Shown piece by piece: positions 54,051 through 63,109 of a stretch of DNA of 64,000 nucleotides. The DNA is from CBDCGS01 sp965216915 (GTDB lineage: Bacteria; Pseudomonadota; Alphaproteobacteria; UBA828): contig CBDCGS010000009.1 in NCBI GenBank assembly GCA_965216915.1, forward strand, positions 310,001 to 374,000. Direction: 5' to 3'. How positions within the stretch are numbered: the stretch's first letter is position 1; the number at the start of each line of letters is the position of its first letter. The notes beneath the pieces were generated by a model that saw only the letters and a list, made by a program, of their open reading frames with translations, was not told the DNA's origin and made no database searches. Position numbers and translations under genes: made by a program.

Positions 54051-54096
54051 TGACATGATATTGCGCCAAAAACATATTTACGAGCATGATATGTCA
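54051..54096 (+). promoter_or_regulatory. Inverted repeat in the AT-rich gap between IorAB and the Lrp/AsnC gene
   Basis: TGACAT at 54051-54056 and ATGTCA at 54091-54096 form an inverted repeat with 34 bases between. It lies in an AT-rich, 218-base divergent promoter region just before the Lrp/AsnC start. Lrp proteins bind AT-rich spaced repeats, so this is a candidate site for control of both genes. Confidence 0.35.
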
Positions 54097-54119
54097 GTTC
54101 TTAACGAAAGGTTGCCATA

Positions 54120-54590
54120 ATGCTCGACGATATTGATCGGCGGATTCTCGCGGTTCTGCAGCGCGACGGGCGGCTTTCGAACGTCGACCTCGCCGATGCC
54201 GTGGGATTGTCGCCCTCGCCCTGCCTTCGGCGTGTTCGCCAGCTGGAGCGGCAGGGCGTCATCCGCAGCTACACGGCCCGCGTCGACCCGCGCGCGGTCG
54301 GCCTTGGCCTCACGGCGTTCATCAGCGTGCGCCTCGAGCGCACGGCCGAGCCGCTGCTCGAGGATTTCGAAACCGCGATCCGCGCACGCCCGGAGGTTCT
54401 CGAGTGCTATCCGGTGACGGGCGATGCCGACTTCCTGATCAAGGTCGTGGTGGCCGACCTCGCGGCCTACGAGCATTTGATGCGTGACTGTCTGCTGCGC
54501 ATCACGGGCGTCTCGAGCACGCGGACGAGCTTTGCGCTGACACCGGTGAAGCATGAGACGGCGCTGCCCATTGCGGCGCCTGGCTCCTAG
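54120..54590 (+). CDS. Lrp/AsnC family transcriptional regulator
   Basis: The 156-residue protein has an N-terminal winged HTH (LDDIDRRILAVLQRDGRLSN, VDLADAVGLSPSPCLRRVRQLERQG) and a C-terminal RAM ligand domain (VLECYPVTGDADFLIKVVV, ITGVSSTRTSFALTPVK). GAAAGG lies before the ATG. It is divergent from the indolepyruvate oxidoreductase gene and probably controls it in response to an aromatic amino acid or its keto acid. This is the typical arrangement for this oxidoreductase. Confidence 0.93.
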   Translation: MLDDIDRRILAVLQRDGRLSNVDLADAVGLSPSPCLRRVRQLERQGVIRSYTARVDPRAVGLGLTAFISVRLERTAEPLLEDFETAIRARPEVLECYPVTGDADFLIKVVVADLAAYEHLMRDCLLRITGVSSTRTSFALTPVKHETALPIAAPGS

Positions 54591-54673
54591 CGCAGACGCA
54601 TCACGTTAAGGGATGGTAGAGACTGTCCGGGCGGACTAGATAGCCTAAAGACCAGTTGATGAGGGGTGTGCGC

Positions 54674-56470
54674 ATGAGTGGCAAAAGCGTCGCGGCTGCA
54701 ATGAACGAACTTGGAACGCTGCCGGCGTGGGATTTGACCGATCTCTATTCCGGCCCGGACGCGCCGGAGCTCACGGCCGACCTTGACGCGGCCGAGGCGG
54801 ACGCCACGGCGCTTCACCAGCGCTTCGCCGGCAAGGTGGCATCGCTCAAAGGCAAGGCGCTGGGGGATCTCGTGGCCCGGTACGAGGCGGTCGAGGAGAC
54901 CCTCGGGCGTCTCATGAGCTACGCCTACCTGCATTACTGCACCGCGATGGAGGATCCCGAGGCAGGCAAATTCTTCCAAACCATTCAAGAGCGTGTGACG
55001 GATATCTCCAGCAATCTCTTATTTCTCACGCTGGAGTTGAACCGCGTCGAGGACAGTCCGCTGCAGAAGGCGCTCAAGGACCCGGCGCTGGCGCGCTACG
55101 CCCCCTGGGTGCGCGATACGCGCGCGTTCCGACCCTATCAGCTCTCCGACGAGCTGGAGCGCATGTTGCATGAGAAGCGGGTCGCCGGGCGCGCCGCGTG
55201 GATCCGCCTTTTCGACGAGACCATGGCGGGTCTGCGCTTCCCGGTGGACGGCAAGGAGCTGACGAGCGCCGAGGCGCTCGATCTCTTGTCCGATCCCGAT
55301 GGCGCCAAGCGGCGCGCGGCGGCGGGCGCTCTCTCGACCGTGCTCGGCGCCAACGCGCGCACCTTCGCGCTCATCACCAACACGCTCGCCAAGGACAAGG
55401 AGATCGAGGACAAGTGGCGCGGCTTCGAGCGCCCGATCTCATCGCGCAATCTGAGCAACCATGTCGAGGACGCGGTGGTCGACGCCTTGATCGCGGCGGT
55501 CAGGGACGCCTATCCGCGGCTCTCGCACCGGTACTACGCGCTCAAGGCACGCTGGTTTGGCGTCGAGGCGCTCGACTATTGGGACCGCAATGCGCCGCTG
55601 CCCGAGGATGACGACCGCGTGATCGCCTGGGAGGAGGCCGTCGACACCGTGCTTGATGCCTATGACGCATTCTCGCCCGACATGGCGGCCGTCGGACGGC
55701 GCTTCTTCGACAATGCCTGGATCGACGCGCCCGTGCGCTCGGGCAAGGCGCCGGGCGCCTTCGCGCACCCGACCGTGCCGAGCGCGCATCCCTATCTGCT
55801 GCTCAATTATCAGGGCAAGACGCGCGACGTCATGACGCTCGCGCACGAGCTTGGCCATGGCGTGCACCAGGTGCTCGCGGCGCCGCAGGGCGCGCTGATG
55901 TCCGACACGCCGCTCACCCTCGCGGAGACGGCGTCGGTGTTCGGCGAGCAGCTGACGTTCCGGGCGCTCCTGGCGCGCGAGACCGCGCCCGAGCGCCGCC
56001 GCGTCATGCTGGCGAGCAAGGTCGAGGATATGATCAACACGGTGATCCGCCAGGTCGCGTTCTGCGAGTTCGAGCGGCGGGTTCACGACGAGCGGCGCGA
56101 GGGCGAGCTGACGCCCGATCGGCTTGGCGAGATCTGGCTCGACATCCAGACCGAAAGCCTTGGGCCCGCGTTCCGGCAGAATGACGAATATCGTATCTAT
56201 TGGAGCTACATACCGCACTTCATTCACTCGCCATTTTATGTCTACGCCTACGCCTTCGGCGACTGTCTCGTGAACGCGCTGTACGCCGTCTACCAGGACG
56301 CCGAAGAGGGCTTCCAAGCGAAATATTTCGACATGCTGCGCGCCGGTGGCACGCTGCGTCACCAGGAGCTGCTCGCGCCCTTCGGGCTCGACGCGAGCGA
56401 TCCGGCGTTCTGGTCGAAGGGGCTCGGCGTGATCGGCGGGTTCATCGACGAGCTCGAGGAGACGTTGTGA
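54674..56470 (+). CDS. pepF: Oligoendopeptidase F (M3 family)
   Basis: The 598-residue cytosolic zinc peptidase has the motif HELGH (H391, E392, H395), with the third ligand Glu in TLAETASVFGE downstream. The N-terminal helical domain LPAWDLTDLYSGPDAPELTA is typical. ATG 54674 follows GAGGGG; 54659 is possible. The enzyme cleaves short peptides of about 7-17 residues. The gene is followed 15 bases later by a UbiB-like kinase gene on the same strand. Confidence 0.92.
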   Translation: MSGKSVAAAMNELGTLPAWDLTDLYSGPDAPELTADLDAAEADATALHQRFAGKVASLKGKALGDLVARYEAVEETLGRLMSYAYLHYCTAMEDPEAGKFFQTIQERVTDISSNLLFLTLELNRVEDSPLQKALKDPALARYAPWVRDTRAFRPYQLSDELERMLHEKRVAGRAAWIRLFDETMAGLRFPVDGKELTSAEALDLLSDPDGAKRRAAAGALSTVLGANARTFALITNTLAKDKEIEDKWRGFERPISSRNLSNHVEDAVVDALIAAVRDAYPRLSHRYYALKARWFGVEALDYWDRNAPLPEDDDRVIAWEEAVDTVLDAYDAFSPDMAAVGRRFFDNAWIDAPVRSGKAPGAFAHPTVPSAHPYLLLNYQGKTRDVMTLAHELGHGVHQVLAAPQGALMSDTPLTLAETASVFGEQLTFRALLARETAPERRRVMLASKVEDMINTVIRQVAFCEFERRVHDERREGELTPDRLGEIWLDIQTESLGPAFRQNDEYRIYWSYIPHFIHSPFYVYAYAFGDCLVNALYAVYQDAEEGFQAKYFDMLRAGGTLRHQELLAPFGLDASDPAFWSKGLGVIGGFIDELEETL

Positions 56471-56485
56471 CGGACACGGGCCACC

Positions 56486-57835
56486 ATGGCTGAGGGGCGC
56501 GAAGGCAATCGCCTGACGGGCCGGGTGCGGCGCTACGCCCGTGTCGGCACCTCGGTCGGCGGGATTGCCGCGCGCATGGCCGGGCAGCGCTACCTCGGCA
56601 TGCCAGCCGATCGCAGTCGCAATGCTGCCGATCTCAAGCGCGCCCTGGGGGGCCTCAAGGGGCCGTTGATGAAGGTCGCGCAGCTGCTTGCGACGATTCC
56701 CGACGGCCTGCCCGAGGAATATATCCAGGAGCTGAGCGAGCTGCAGTCGCAGGCTCCGCCCATGGGGTGGGCCTTCGTCAAGCGGCGCATGGCCACAGAG
56801 CTCGGCGCCGATTGGCGGCGCCGGTTCGACGCGTTCGAGCACGAGGCCGCCGCCGCGGCATCGCTCGGCCAGGTGCACCGGGCACGCGGACCCGACGGGG
56901 CGGCGCTCGCTTGCAAGCTGCAATATCCCGACATGAGCTCGGCGGTGGAGGCCGATCTGCGCCAGCTCAAGCTCATCTTCGGGCTCTACGCGCGCTACGA
57001 TTCTGCGATCGACACGAGCGAGGTTCACGCCGAGATCGCCGCGCGGCTCCGCGAGGAGCTCGACTATGAGCGCGAGGCGCGCCAAATGCGCCTATACCAC
57101 GAGATCCTCAAGGACGAGCCCGGCATCCACGTGCCGCTGGTCGAGCCAACCCTCTCGACCCGCCGCCTGCTCACCATGAGCTGGCTCGAGGGGACGCGGC
57201 TTTTGGCCTTCAAGGATCACCCGGCGGCGCTCCGCAACGAGATCTCCGCGCGCATGTTCCGTGCCTGGTACGTGCCGTTCTATCGTTTCGGCGTGCTCCA
57301 CGGCGACCCGCATCTCGGCAACTACACGGTGCGCGAGGACGGCGAGATCAACCTGCTCGACTATGGCTGCATCCGTATCTTCGACACGCGTTTCGTGCGC
57401 GGCGTGATCGACCTCTACCATGCGACCCAGACCGACGATCGCGATCTCGCGGTGCAGGGCTTCGAGACCTGGGGCTTCAGCGGCCTCTCGAACGAGATGA
57501 TCGATGCGCTCCGCATCTGGGCGAACTACATCTACGGGCCGCTCATCGACGATCGTGTGCGCATGATCGATGAGTCGGGCGGTGGCAAATATGGCGGCGC
57601 GGTCGCCGCCAAGGTGCATCAGGAGATCCGCCGGCTCGGCGGGGTCACGCCGCCGCGTGAATTCGTGCTGATGGACCGCTCGGCAATCGGCCTCGGCTCG
57701 GTGTTCCTCCACCTCAAGGCGGAGCTCAACTGGCATCGGCTGTTCGAGGCCTTGATCGCGGACTTTGACGAGGCCGCGATCGCGAAGCGACAGGGCGCGG
57801 TCCTCGCCCGGTGCGGGGTGTCGGAGGCGGCCTAG
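56486..57835 (+). CDS. ABC1/UbiB (AarF)-family atypical kinase
   Basis: The 449-residue protein has the ABC1 core. The N-terminal KxGQ motif reads LMKVAQLLATIPDGLPEEY (Ala in place of Gly). The Ala-rich loop is AAAASLGQVHRA, with a VAIK-type Lys in LACKLQYPDM. The catalytic loop is VLHGDPHLGNYTV and the metal-binding motif is LLDYGCIRIF. The family supports ubiquinone synthesis as lipid-linked ATPase/kinases. No C-terminal membrane helices are evident, unlike classic UbiB. It is coupled to pepF. Confidence 0.88.
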   Translation: MAEGREGNRLTGRVRRYARVGTSVGGIAARMAGQRYLGMPADRSRNAADLKRALGGLKGPLMKVAQLLATIPDGLPEEYIQELSELQSQAPPMGWAFVKRRMATELGADWRRRFDAFEHEAAAAASLGQVHRARGPDGAALACKLQYPDMSSAVEADLRQLKLIFGLYARYDSAIDTSEVHAEIAARLREELDYEREARQMRLYHEILKDEPGIHVPLVEPTLSTRRLLTMSWLEGTRLLAFKDHPAALRNEISARMFRAWYVPFYRFGVLHGDPHLGNYTVREDGEINLLDYGCIRIFDTRFVRGVIDLYHATQTDDRDLAVQGFETWGFSGLSNEMIDALRIWANYIYGPLIDDRVRMIDESGGGKYGGAVAAKVHQEIRRLGGVTPPREFVLMDRSAIGLGSVFLHLKAELNWHRLFEALIADFDEAAIAKRQGAVLARCGVSEAA

Positions 57836-57875
57836 CGGCGGCTCGCGGGCGTTTGGTCGCGGCCGGAAAGACGCG

Positions 57876-57906
57876 TTTACACGCGCATCTCAAACGTTTG
57901 TGAGAT
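57876..57906 (+). promoter_or_regulatory. Candidate promoter element and palindrome upstream of the pnt operon
   Basis: TTTACA at 57876-57881 is a good -35 box. It is followed by the 20-base palindrome ATCTCA (57887-57892)...TGAGAT (57901-57906) with AACGTT inside. The -10 would overlap the right arm and matches weakly. A repressor or activator of the transhydrogenase operon could bind here. Confidence 0.35.
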
Positions 57907-57985
57907 AGAGAGAAACGGACCTTGGCAAACGGGGTTCGCCACGGCATTGTTGCGCCGCGCCGCCGAGCGCGCGCGGGGATTTGCC

Positions 57986-59132
57986 ATGAAGATCGGGATA
58001 CCCAAAGAGATCAGGGAGGGTGAGACGCGGGTTGCGGCCTCTCCCGATTCCGTCAAGCGCTTTGTCCGCCTCGGCGTCGAGGTTCTGATCGAGAGCGGAG
58101 CGGGGGGCCGCGGCCAGCATGTCCGACGATGCGCTCGCCGCGGTGGGCGCGACCATTGTGCCCGACGCCGCGGCGATCTATCGCGACGCCGACATCGTGA
58201 CCAAGGTGCAGCGCCCGATGAACGGCACCGAGGACGGCGCGGACGAGATGGCGCTGATGAAAGAGGGCTCGATTCTGATCGGCCTCCTGTCGCCGCTCCA
58301 GCATCGCGAGCAGGTCGCCGCCTACGCGAAGCGCGGGGTCACGAGCTTCGCGATGGAGCTTGTGCCGCGCATCAGCCGCGCCCAATCCATGGATGCGCTC
58401 TCCTCGCAGAGCAACATCGCGGGCTACAAGGCCGTCATCGATGCGGCAGAACGGTTCGGCCGAATTCTGCCGATGATGATGACGGCGGCCGGCACGCTTC
58501 CGCCCGCCAGGGTTGTCGTGCTCGGCGCGGGCGTGGCGGGCCTGCAAGCGATCGCGACGGCCCACCGGCTCGGCGCGCTGGTCTCCGCCTTCGATGTCCG
58601 CCCGGCGGTAAAAGAGCAGGTCGAGAGCCTTGGCGCGAAGTTCATCGCGGTTGAGGATGACGAGGCGGCGAGCGCGGAAACCGCAGCCGGCTACGCGCGC
58701 GAGATGACCGAGGATTATCTGCGGCGCCAGGCCGAGGTGATCCACGAGACCCTGAAGAACCAGGACATTTGCATCACGACCGCGCAGATTCCCGGCAAGA
58801 CGGCACCGCGGCTCGTCACCGAGGCGATGGTGAAGGATATGAAGCCCGGCTCCGTGATCGTCGATCTTGCGAGCGAGACGGGTGGCAATTGTGAGCTCAG
58901 CGAGCGCGACAAGGTGGTCGTGAAGCACGGCGTGACCATCATCGCCTATGGCAATTACCCGGCGCGTGTCCCGGTCGACACCAGTGCGCTCTATGCGCGC
59001 AACCTCTTCAATTTCATCCAACCGATGATCGATCCCGACAGCAAGGCCCTCAAGATCGACTGGGAGGATGAAGTCATCAAAGGCGCTCTCCTGACCAAAG
59101 ACGGTACCGTCGTGCACCCGGCGCTCCAGTAG
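57986..59132 (+). CDS. pntAA: NAD(P) transhydrogenase subunit alpha part 1 (PntAA), with 1-bp frameshift
   Basis: The N-terminus MKIGIPKEIREGETRVAASP is read from 57986, but after ESGAG the frame fails. The rest continues one frame over as AAASMSDDALAAVGATIV to the stop at 59132. Removing one G from the six-G run at 58102-58107 restores a single frame of about 380 residues. The NAD-binding part has VVLGAGVAGLQAIATAHRLGALVSAFDVRP and TEAMVKDMKPGSVIVDLASETGGN. The soluble domain I binds NAD(H) in the proton-pumping transhydrogenase. A real mutation, a sequencing error in the homopolymer, or an internal start at 58119 cannot be told apart here. Confidence 0.88.
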
Positions 59133-59146
59133 CAAAGCTCCGCCCC

Positions 59147-59449
59147 ATGGAACACGTTCTCGAGCTTCACCCCCTCGTCATCGCCATCACGATCTTCGTC
59201 CTCGCCGTTTTCGTCGGCTATTACGTGGTGTGGAGCGTGACACCGGCGCTTCACACGCCGCTCATGTCGGTTACCAACGCGATCTCGAGCGTGATCATCG
59301 TCGGCGCGCTGCTAGCGGCGACGCCCGCGGAGGGAACGGTGGTGAAGGTGTTGGGCGGCGTCGCCGTTGGCCTTGCGGCCGTCAACATATTCGGCGGGTT
59401 CACGGTGACCCAGCGCATGCTCGTCATGTTCAAGAAAAAGAAGAAATAG
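59147..59449 (+). CDS. pntAB: NAD(P) transhydrogenase subunit alpha part 2 (PntAB)
   Basis: The 100-residue membrane subunit has three or four helices (LVIAITIFVLAVFVGYYVVW, AISSVIIVGALLAA, VAVGLAAVNIFGGF) and a Lys-rich end. It forms part of the proton channel. It starts 14 bases after pntAA. It is intact. Confidence 0.94.
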   Translation: MEHVLELHPLVIAITIFVLAVFVGYYVVWSVTPALHTPLMSVTNAISSVIIVGALLAATPAEGTVVKVLGGVAVGLAAVNIFGGFTVTQRMLVMFKKKKK

Positions 59450-59463
59450 CGTAGGAGAGCATC

Positions 59464-60846
59464 ATGACCGCCAACCTGGCGGCGATCCTCTATTTGATCG
59501 CGGGCGTCTGCTTCATCATGGCGCTGCGCGGGCTCTCCTCGCCGACGAGCGCGCGAAACGGCAACCTTTTCGGCATCGCCGGCATGGTGATCGCGATCGG
59601 TACGACGCTCGCCCAGCCCGGCGTCGAGGACTATCTCTGGATCGTGATCGGGATCGCGGTCGGCGGTGCCATCGGCATCGTGATCGCGCTGCGCATCCAG
59701 ATGACCGCGATGCCGCAGCTGGTCGCCGGCTTCCACAGCCTGGTCGGCCTCGCCGCGGTGCTGGTCGCCGCCGCGGCGTTCTACGGCCCCGATATTTTCG
59801 GCATTGGCACGGCTGACGACATTCGCCTGATCAGCCGCATCGAGATGAGCTTCGGCGTGGTGATCGGCGCGCTCACCTTCACCGGCTCGATCATCGCCTT
59901 CGCGAAGCTGCAGGAGCTGATGAACAGCGCCCCGCTGGTGTTCCCCGGGCAGCATTGGCTCAACCTCGGCATCGGGGTCGCGATCGTTGGCCTCGGCGTC
60001 GCGTTCTGCTTCGACCAGTCGGAGGCGGTGTTCTGGATCATGACGGCGCTCGCGCTCGCGCTCGGCGTTCTGCTGATCGTGCCGATCGGCGGTGCCGACA
60101 TGCCGGTGGTGATCTCGATGCTCAACTCCTATTCGGGCTGGGCTGCCGCCGGCATCGGCTTCACGCTCGAGAACACGGTGCTGATCATCGTCGGCGCGCT
60201 GGTCGGCTCCTCAGGTGCGATCCTGAGCTACATCATGTGCCGGGCGATGAACCGCTCGTTCGTCAGCGTGATCTTGGGCGGCTTCGGCGGCGGCGGTGAG
60301 GCGGCGGCCGACACCGGCGACAAGACCTACAAGTCGGGCAGCGCCGACGACGCCGCTTTCATCATGAGCAACGCCGGCTCGGTGGTCATCGTGCCGGGCT
60401 ATGGCCTCGCGGTCGCCCAGGCCCAGCATGCGATCCGCGAGATGGCCGACCTGCTCCAGAAGGAAGGCGTCGAGGTGCGCTACGCGATCCACCCGGTCGC
60501 GGGGCGCATGCCGGGCCACATGAACGTGCTGCTCGCCGAGGCCAACGTCTCCTACGACGTCGTCTTCGAGCTCGACGACATCAACAGCGATTTCCCCAAC
60601 ACCGACGTTGCCTTCGTCATCGGCGCGAATGACGTGACCAATCCGCTGGCGAAGACGGATCCGCAATCGCCGATCGCGGGCATGCCGATCCTCGATGTCG
60701 AGCTCGCGAAAACCGTGCTCTTCGTCAAGCGCTCGCTCTCGCCGGGCTATGCGGGCATCGACAATCCGCTCTTCTACCGGGACAACACGATGATGTTGTT
60801 CAGCGACGCCAAGAAGATGGTCGAGGAGATCGTCAAGGCGCTCTAA
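59464..60846 (+). CDS. pntB: NAD(P) transhydrogenase subunit beta (PntB)
   Basis: The 460-residue protein has about nine helices in its first 270 residues (for example IALRIQMTAMPQLVAGFHSL) and a C-terminal NADP-binding domain III. That domain includes SVVIVPGYGLAVAQAQHAI, HPVAGRMPGHMNVLLAEA and GANDVTNPLAKTDPQSPIAG. The complex uses the proton gradient to reduce NADP from NADH. It is intact, with good spacing from pntAB. Confidence 0.95.
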   Translation: MTANLAAILYLIAGVCFIMALRGLSSPTSARNGNLFGIAGMVIAIGTTLAQPGVEDYLWIVIGIAVGGAIGIVIALRIQMTAMPQLVAGFHSLVGLAAVLVAAAAFYGPDIFGIGTADDIRLISRIEMSFGVVIGALTFTGSIIAFAKLQELMNSAPLVFPGQHWLNLGIGVAIVGLGVAFCFDQSEAVFWIMTALALALGVLLIVPIGGADMPVVISMLNSYSGWAAAGIGFTLENTVLIIVGALVGSSGAILSYIMCRAMNRSFVSVILGGFGGGGEAAADTGDKTYKSGSADDAAFIMSNAGSVVIVPGYGLAVAQAQHAIREMADLLQKEGVEVRYAIHPVAGRMPGHMNVLLAEANVSYDVVFELDDINSDFPNTDVAFVIGANDVTNPLAKTDPQSPIAGMPILDVELAKTVLFVKRSLSPGYAGIDNPLFYRDNTMMLFSDAKKMVEEIVKAL

Positions 60847-60852
60847 AGGCGG

Positions 60853-60871
60853 CCGGCGGGTTTGCCGCCGG
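60853..60871. terminator. Hairpin between convergent pntB and P1 peptidase genes
   Basis: A perfect 7-bp stem, CCGGCGG (60853-60859) and CCGCCGG (60865-60871), with loop GTTTG, lies in the 25-base gap between the two stop codons. There is no strong T run on either side, so termination efficiency is uncertain. It could serve both genes. Confidence 0.4.
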
Positions 60872-62008
60872 TTACCCCTCCGCCAGACGACCGTAGCGGT
60901 GCATCACGTCGCGGAGCGCGTCGTGGTCGATCGCGACGACCTCATGATCGTCGCGTCCGACCATGGTCTCTGCCGCGACCATGGCGTTGAGGATGGCTTC
61001 CTCGACGGCCTCCACGACCGCGAGAAACACCGGGTCGAGCGCCTCGTTGGGCACGTAGTCCAGGCGGCGCAGCGCGCCAACGCCGTCTCCCGGCGACGGG
61101 TTGGCGGTGGAGAAGGCGATGAAGATGTCGCCGGAATTGTCGCCCGACGGCGTGCCGGTGCGCCCGACGCCGATCGAGATGCGCCGGGCGAGGCGGCTCA
61201 CTTGAATCGGCAGAAGCGGGAGGTCGGTGCCGACCACCGCGATGATCGACCCTTGCTCCGCAGACCAAAGCGGGTTCTCGGTGAGGTGCGCGCCGACCGG
61301 AACGCCGCGCACCGTTAGCCAGGGCCGGATGCCGTGATTCGCCTGGACCAGCGCACCCACCGTGTAGCACCCGCCCGCGACGTCGATCCGGCGCGAGGCT
61401 GTCCCCGTGCCACCCTTGAACTCGTAGGCGATCATGCCCGTGCCGCCGCCGACATTTCCCTCGGCGAGCGGGCCGCCTGCTGCGCCCGCGATCGCGGCGC
61501 GGACATGCTCACCCGTCACGTGGAACCCGTTCATGTCGTTCAGATGCGCATCGCAGGTCTCGGCGACGACCGGCAGCGCCCAGACATATCTGCCGAAGGC
61601 GTCGCCATAGTGCTCGATCATCCATTCGATGCTCGCCTGGTGCGCGGCGCCGACGCTATGGGTGTTGGTGATGGTGATCGGGCCGTTGAAATAACCGGCC
61701 TCGTTGATCCAATGTCCGCCCGTCATTTCGCCATTGCCGTTGAGCGAATAGAGGGCGGCCCAGGTCGGCGCAAGATCGGTCGACCGGCCGCGCGGCAAGA
61801 TCGCGGTGACGCCGGTGCGGATCGGTCCCTGGCCCACGCGCAACGCGCCGTCTCCCTCGATCAGCGTGGTGTAGCCGACGGTGACGCCCGGCACGTCGGT
61901 CAGCGCGTTGTTCGGTCCGCAGCGTCCGTCGAAGGCAATGCCGAGGCCGCGGGCGCGAGCGCGTCCGGTCGGCCCCGTCGTGGCGGGATCGCTCATCTCC
62001 CGCGTCAC
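60872..62008 (-). CDS. P1 family peptidase (DmpA/BapA-type aminopeptidase)
   Basis: The 378-residue protein matches the self-processing S58 family. LTDVPGVTVGYTTLIEGDG is at the N-terminus and TNTHSVGAAHQASIEWM, EGNVGGGTGMIAYEFKGGTG lie in the middle. GDNSGDIFIAFSTAN supplies the Ser that becomes the N-terminal nucleophile after autocleavage. Members hydrolyse D-, L- or beta-aminoacyl peptides. GTG 62008 overlaps the preceding TGA, suggesting coupling with the serine hydrolase; ATG 61996 is possible. Third gene of an operon with a homocysteine methyltransferase. Confidence 0.9.
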   Translation of the reverse strand: MTREMSDPATTGPTGRARARGLGIAFDGRCGPNNALTDVPGVTVGYTTLIEGDGALRVGQGPIRTGVTAILPRGRSTDLAPTWAALYSLNGNGEMTGGHWINEAGYFNGPITITNTHSVGAAHQASIEWMIEHYGDAFGRYVWALPVVAETCDAHLNDMNGFHVTGEHVRAAIAGAAGGPLAEGNVGGGTGMIAYEFKGGTGTASRRIDVAGGCYTVGALVQANHGIRPWLTVRGVPVGAHLTENPLWSAEQGSIIAVVGTDLPLLPIQVSRLARRISIGVGRTGTPSGDNSGDIFIAFSTANPSPGDGVGALRRLDYVPNEALDPVFLAVVEAVEEAILNAMVAAETMVGRDDHEVVAIDHDALRDVMHRYGRLAEG

Positions 62009-63081
62009 GCGCCGGCGGCGCGGAACGCGGCGGCGAAGGGCTCGTGGATGCCGGCGAGGTAGAACGATTCGAACGCACCCGCGCCCGAGTTCTGGATCAG
62101 CGCGACGCTGATGCCGCTCGCCTCGTGGTGGCCGATGCAGCTGGTGTGCCCGGGGAGCTGGCCGATGTGGCCCTTCACCACGAGATCGCCATGGGTCGAG
62201 ACCAGGATGCCATGGGCGTTGTGGGTGATCGGCGCGCCGGGGAAGCTCGCGGCGCCGAGATTGTTGGCCATCTCGTGGAGGCCGTCGGCCTTGAGCACCT
62301 TGCCGGCGAAGAGGCTATCGATCCAATGCAACGAATCGCGCGCCGTCGAGACCATGTCGCCGGCCGCGCCCGCGCCCGAGAGTGGGAACCAGTCGGTCGA
62401 ATCCCACGCGCCATCGACCGGCTCACCGGCGCCATCGACGCTCCACTGGCCGTCGTCCTCTTCCTTGTGGAAGTAGGCGCGTGCCATCCGATCGACGGGA
62501 AACGCCTCGTCGGCGCCGACCCAGGTGTCGTCGAGACCGAGTGGCTCGAGGAGCCGCTTGCGAATTTGGCCCGAGAGCGTGTCGCCGGTCTCGGCGGCGA
62601 TGATCATGCCGGCGAGAATGTAGCCGGTGTTGTTGTATTCCATCTCGCCCCAGGGTTCGCGCTGCTCCGAGACGCTGAAGGCGAAGTCGACCACCTCGCG
62701 CGGCGTCCACACCTTGTCCGAGATCATCGGCATGTCGCCTTCGAACTCGGGAAGCCCGCTCCGATGGTTGAGGAGAACGCGCACCGGAAGGCTCTCCGCC
62801 TTCGGGAGGTCGGGGAACCAGCGCGCGATCGGCTCGTCGAGGCTGAGCCGCCCCTCCTGCACGAGCTGATGCAGGGTTGCCGCGACGAACGTCTTGGTGC
62901 AGCTCGCAATCCGGAACAGGTGGTCCGGCGTCATGGCCGTGCCGCGCGCACGATCGGCGAGGCCATGGCTAAGGACGATGTCGGGCTCACCCGGTGCGCG
63001 CACCGCCAGCGAGACGCCGACGATCCCTTTCGCGCAGTAATCGGCCAGAAGCGTTTGCAGGGTGCCGCGAAGGTTGCTCAT
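62005..63081 (-). CDS. Beta-lactamase-fold serine hydrolase (class C/EstB-like)
   Basis: The 358-residue enzyme starts at 63081 with GGAG upstream. Its catalytic set is S60-x-x-K63 (ASCTKTF), Y149 in EYNNTGYILAG, and a late HIG (VKGHIGQLPGH) in the KTG position. It has no signal peptide, so it is probably a cytosolic esterase or D-aminopeptidase rather than a true beta-lactamase. It lies between the methyltransferase (28 bases) and the P1 peptidase (overlapping). Confidence 0.88.
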   Translation of the reverse strand: MSNLRGTLQTLLADYCAKGIVGVSLAVRAPGEPDIVLSHGLADRARGTAMTPDHLFRIASCTKTFVAATLHQLVQEGRLSLDEPIARWFPDLPKAESLPVRVLLNHRSGLPEFEGDMPMISDKVWTPREVVDFAFSVSEQREPWGEMEYNNTGYILAGMIIAAETGDTLSGQIRKRLLEPLGLDDTWVGADEAFPVDRMARAYFHKEEDDGQWSVDGAGEPVDGAWDSTDWFPLSGAGAAGDMVSTARDSLHWIDSLFAGKVLKADGLHEMANNLGAASFPGAPITHNAHGILVSTHGDLVVKGHIGQLPGHTSCIGHHEASGISVALIQNSGAGAFESFYLAGIHEPFAAAFRAAGA

Positions 63082-63109
63082 TCTCCGTGCCTCCAAGCGC
63101 GTCCCGCGG

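Noticed and set aside
62005..63081. A true class C beta-lactamase
   Set aside because: No signal peptide and the late motif is HIG rather than KTG, which fits esterase or peptidase members of the family.
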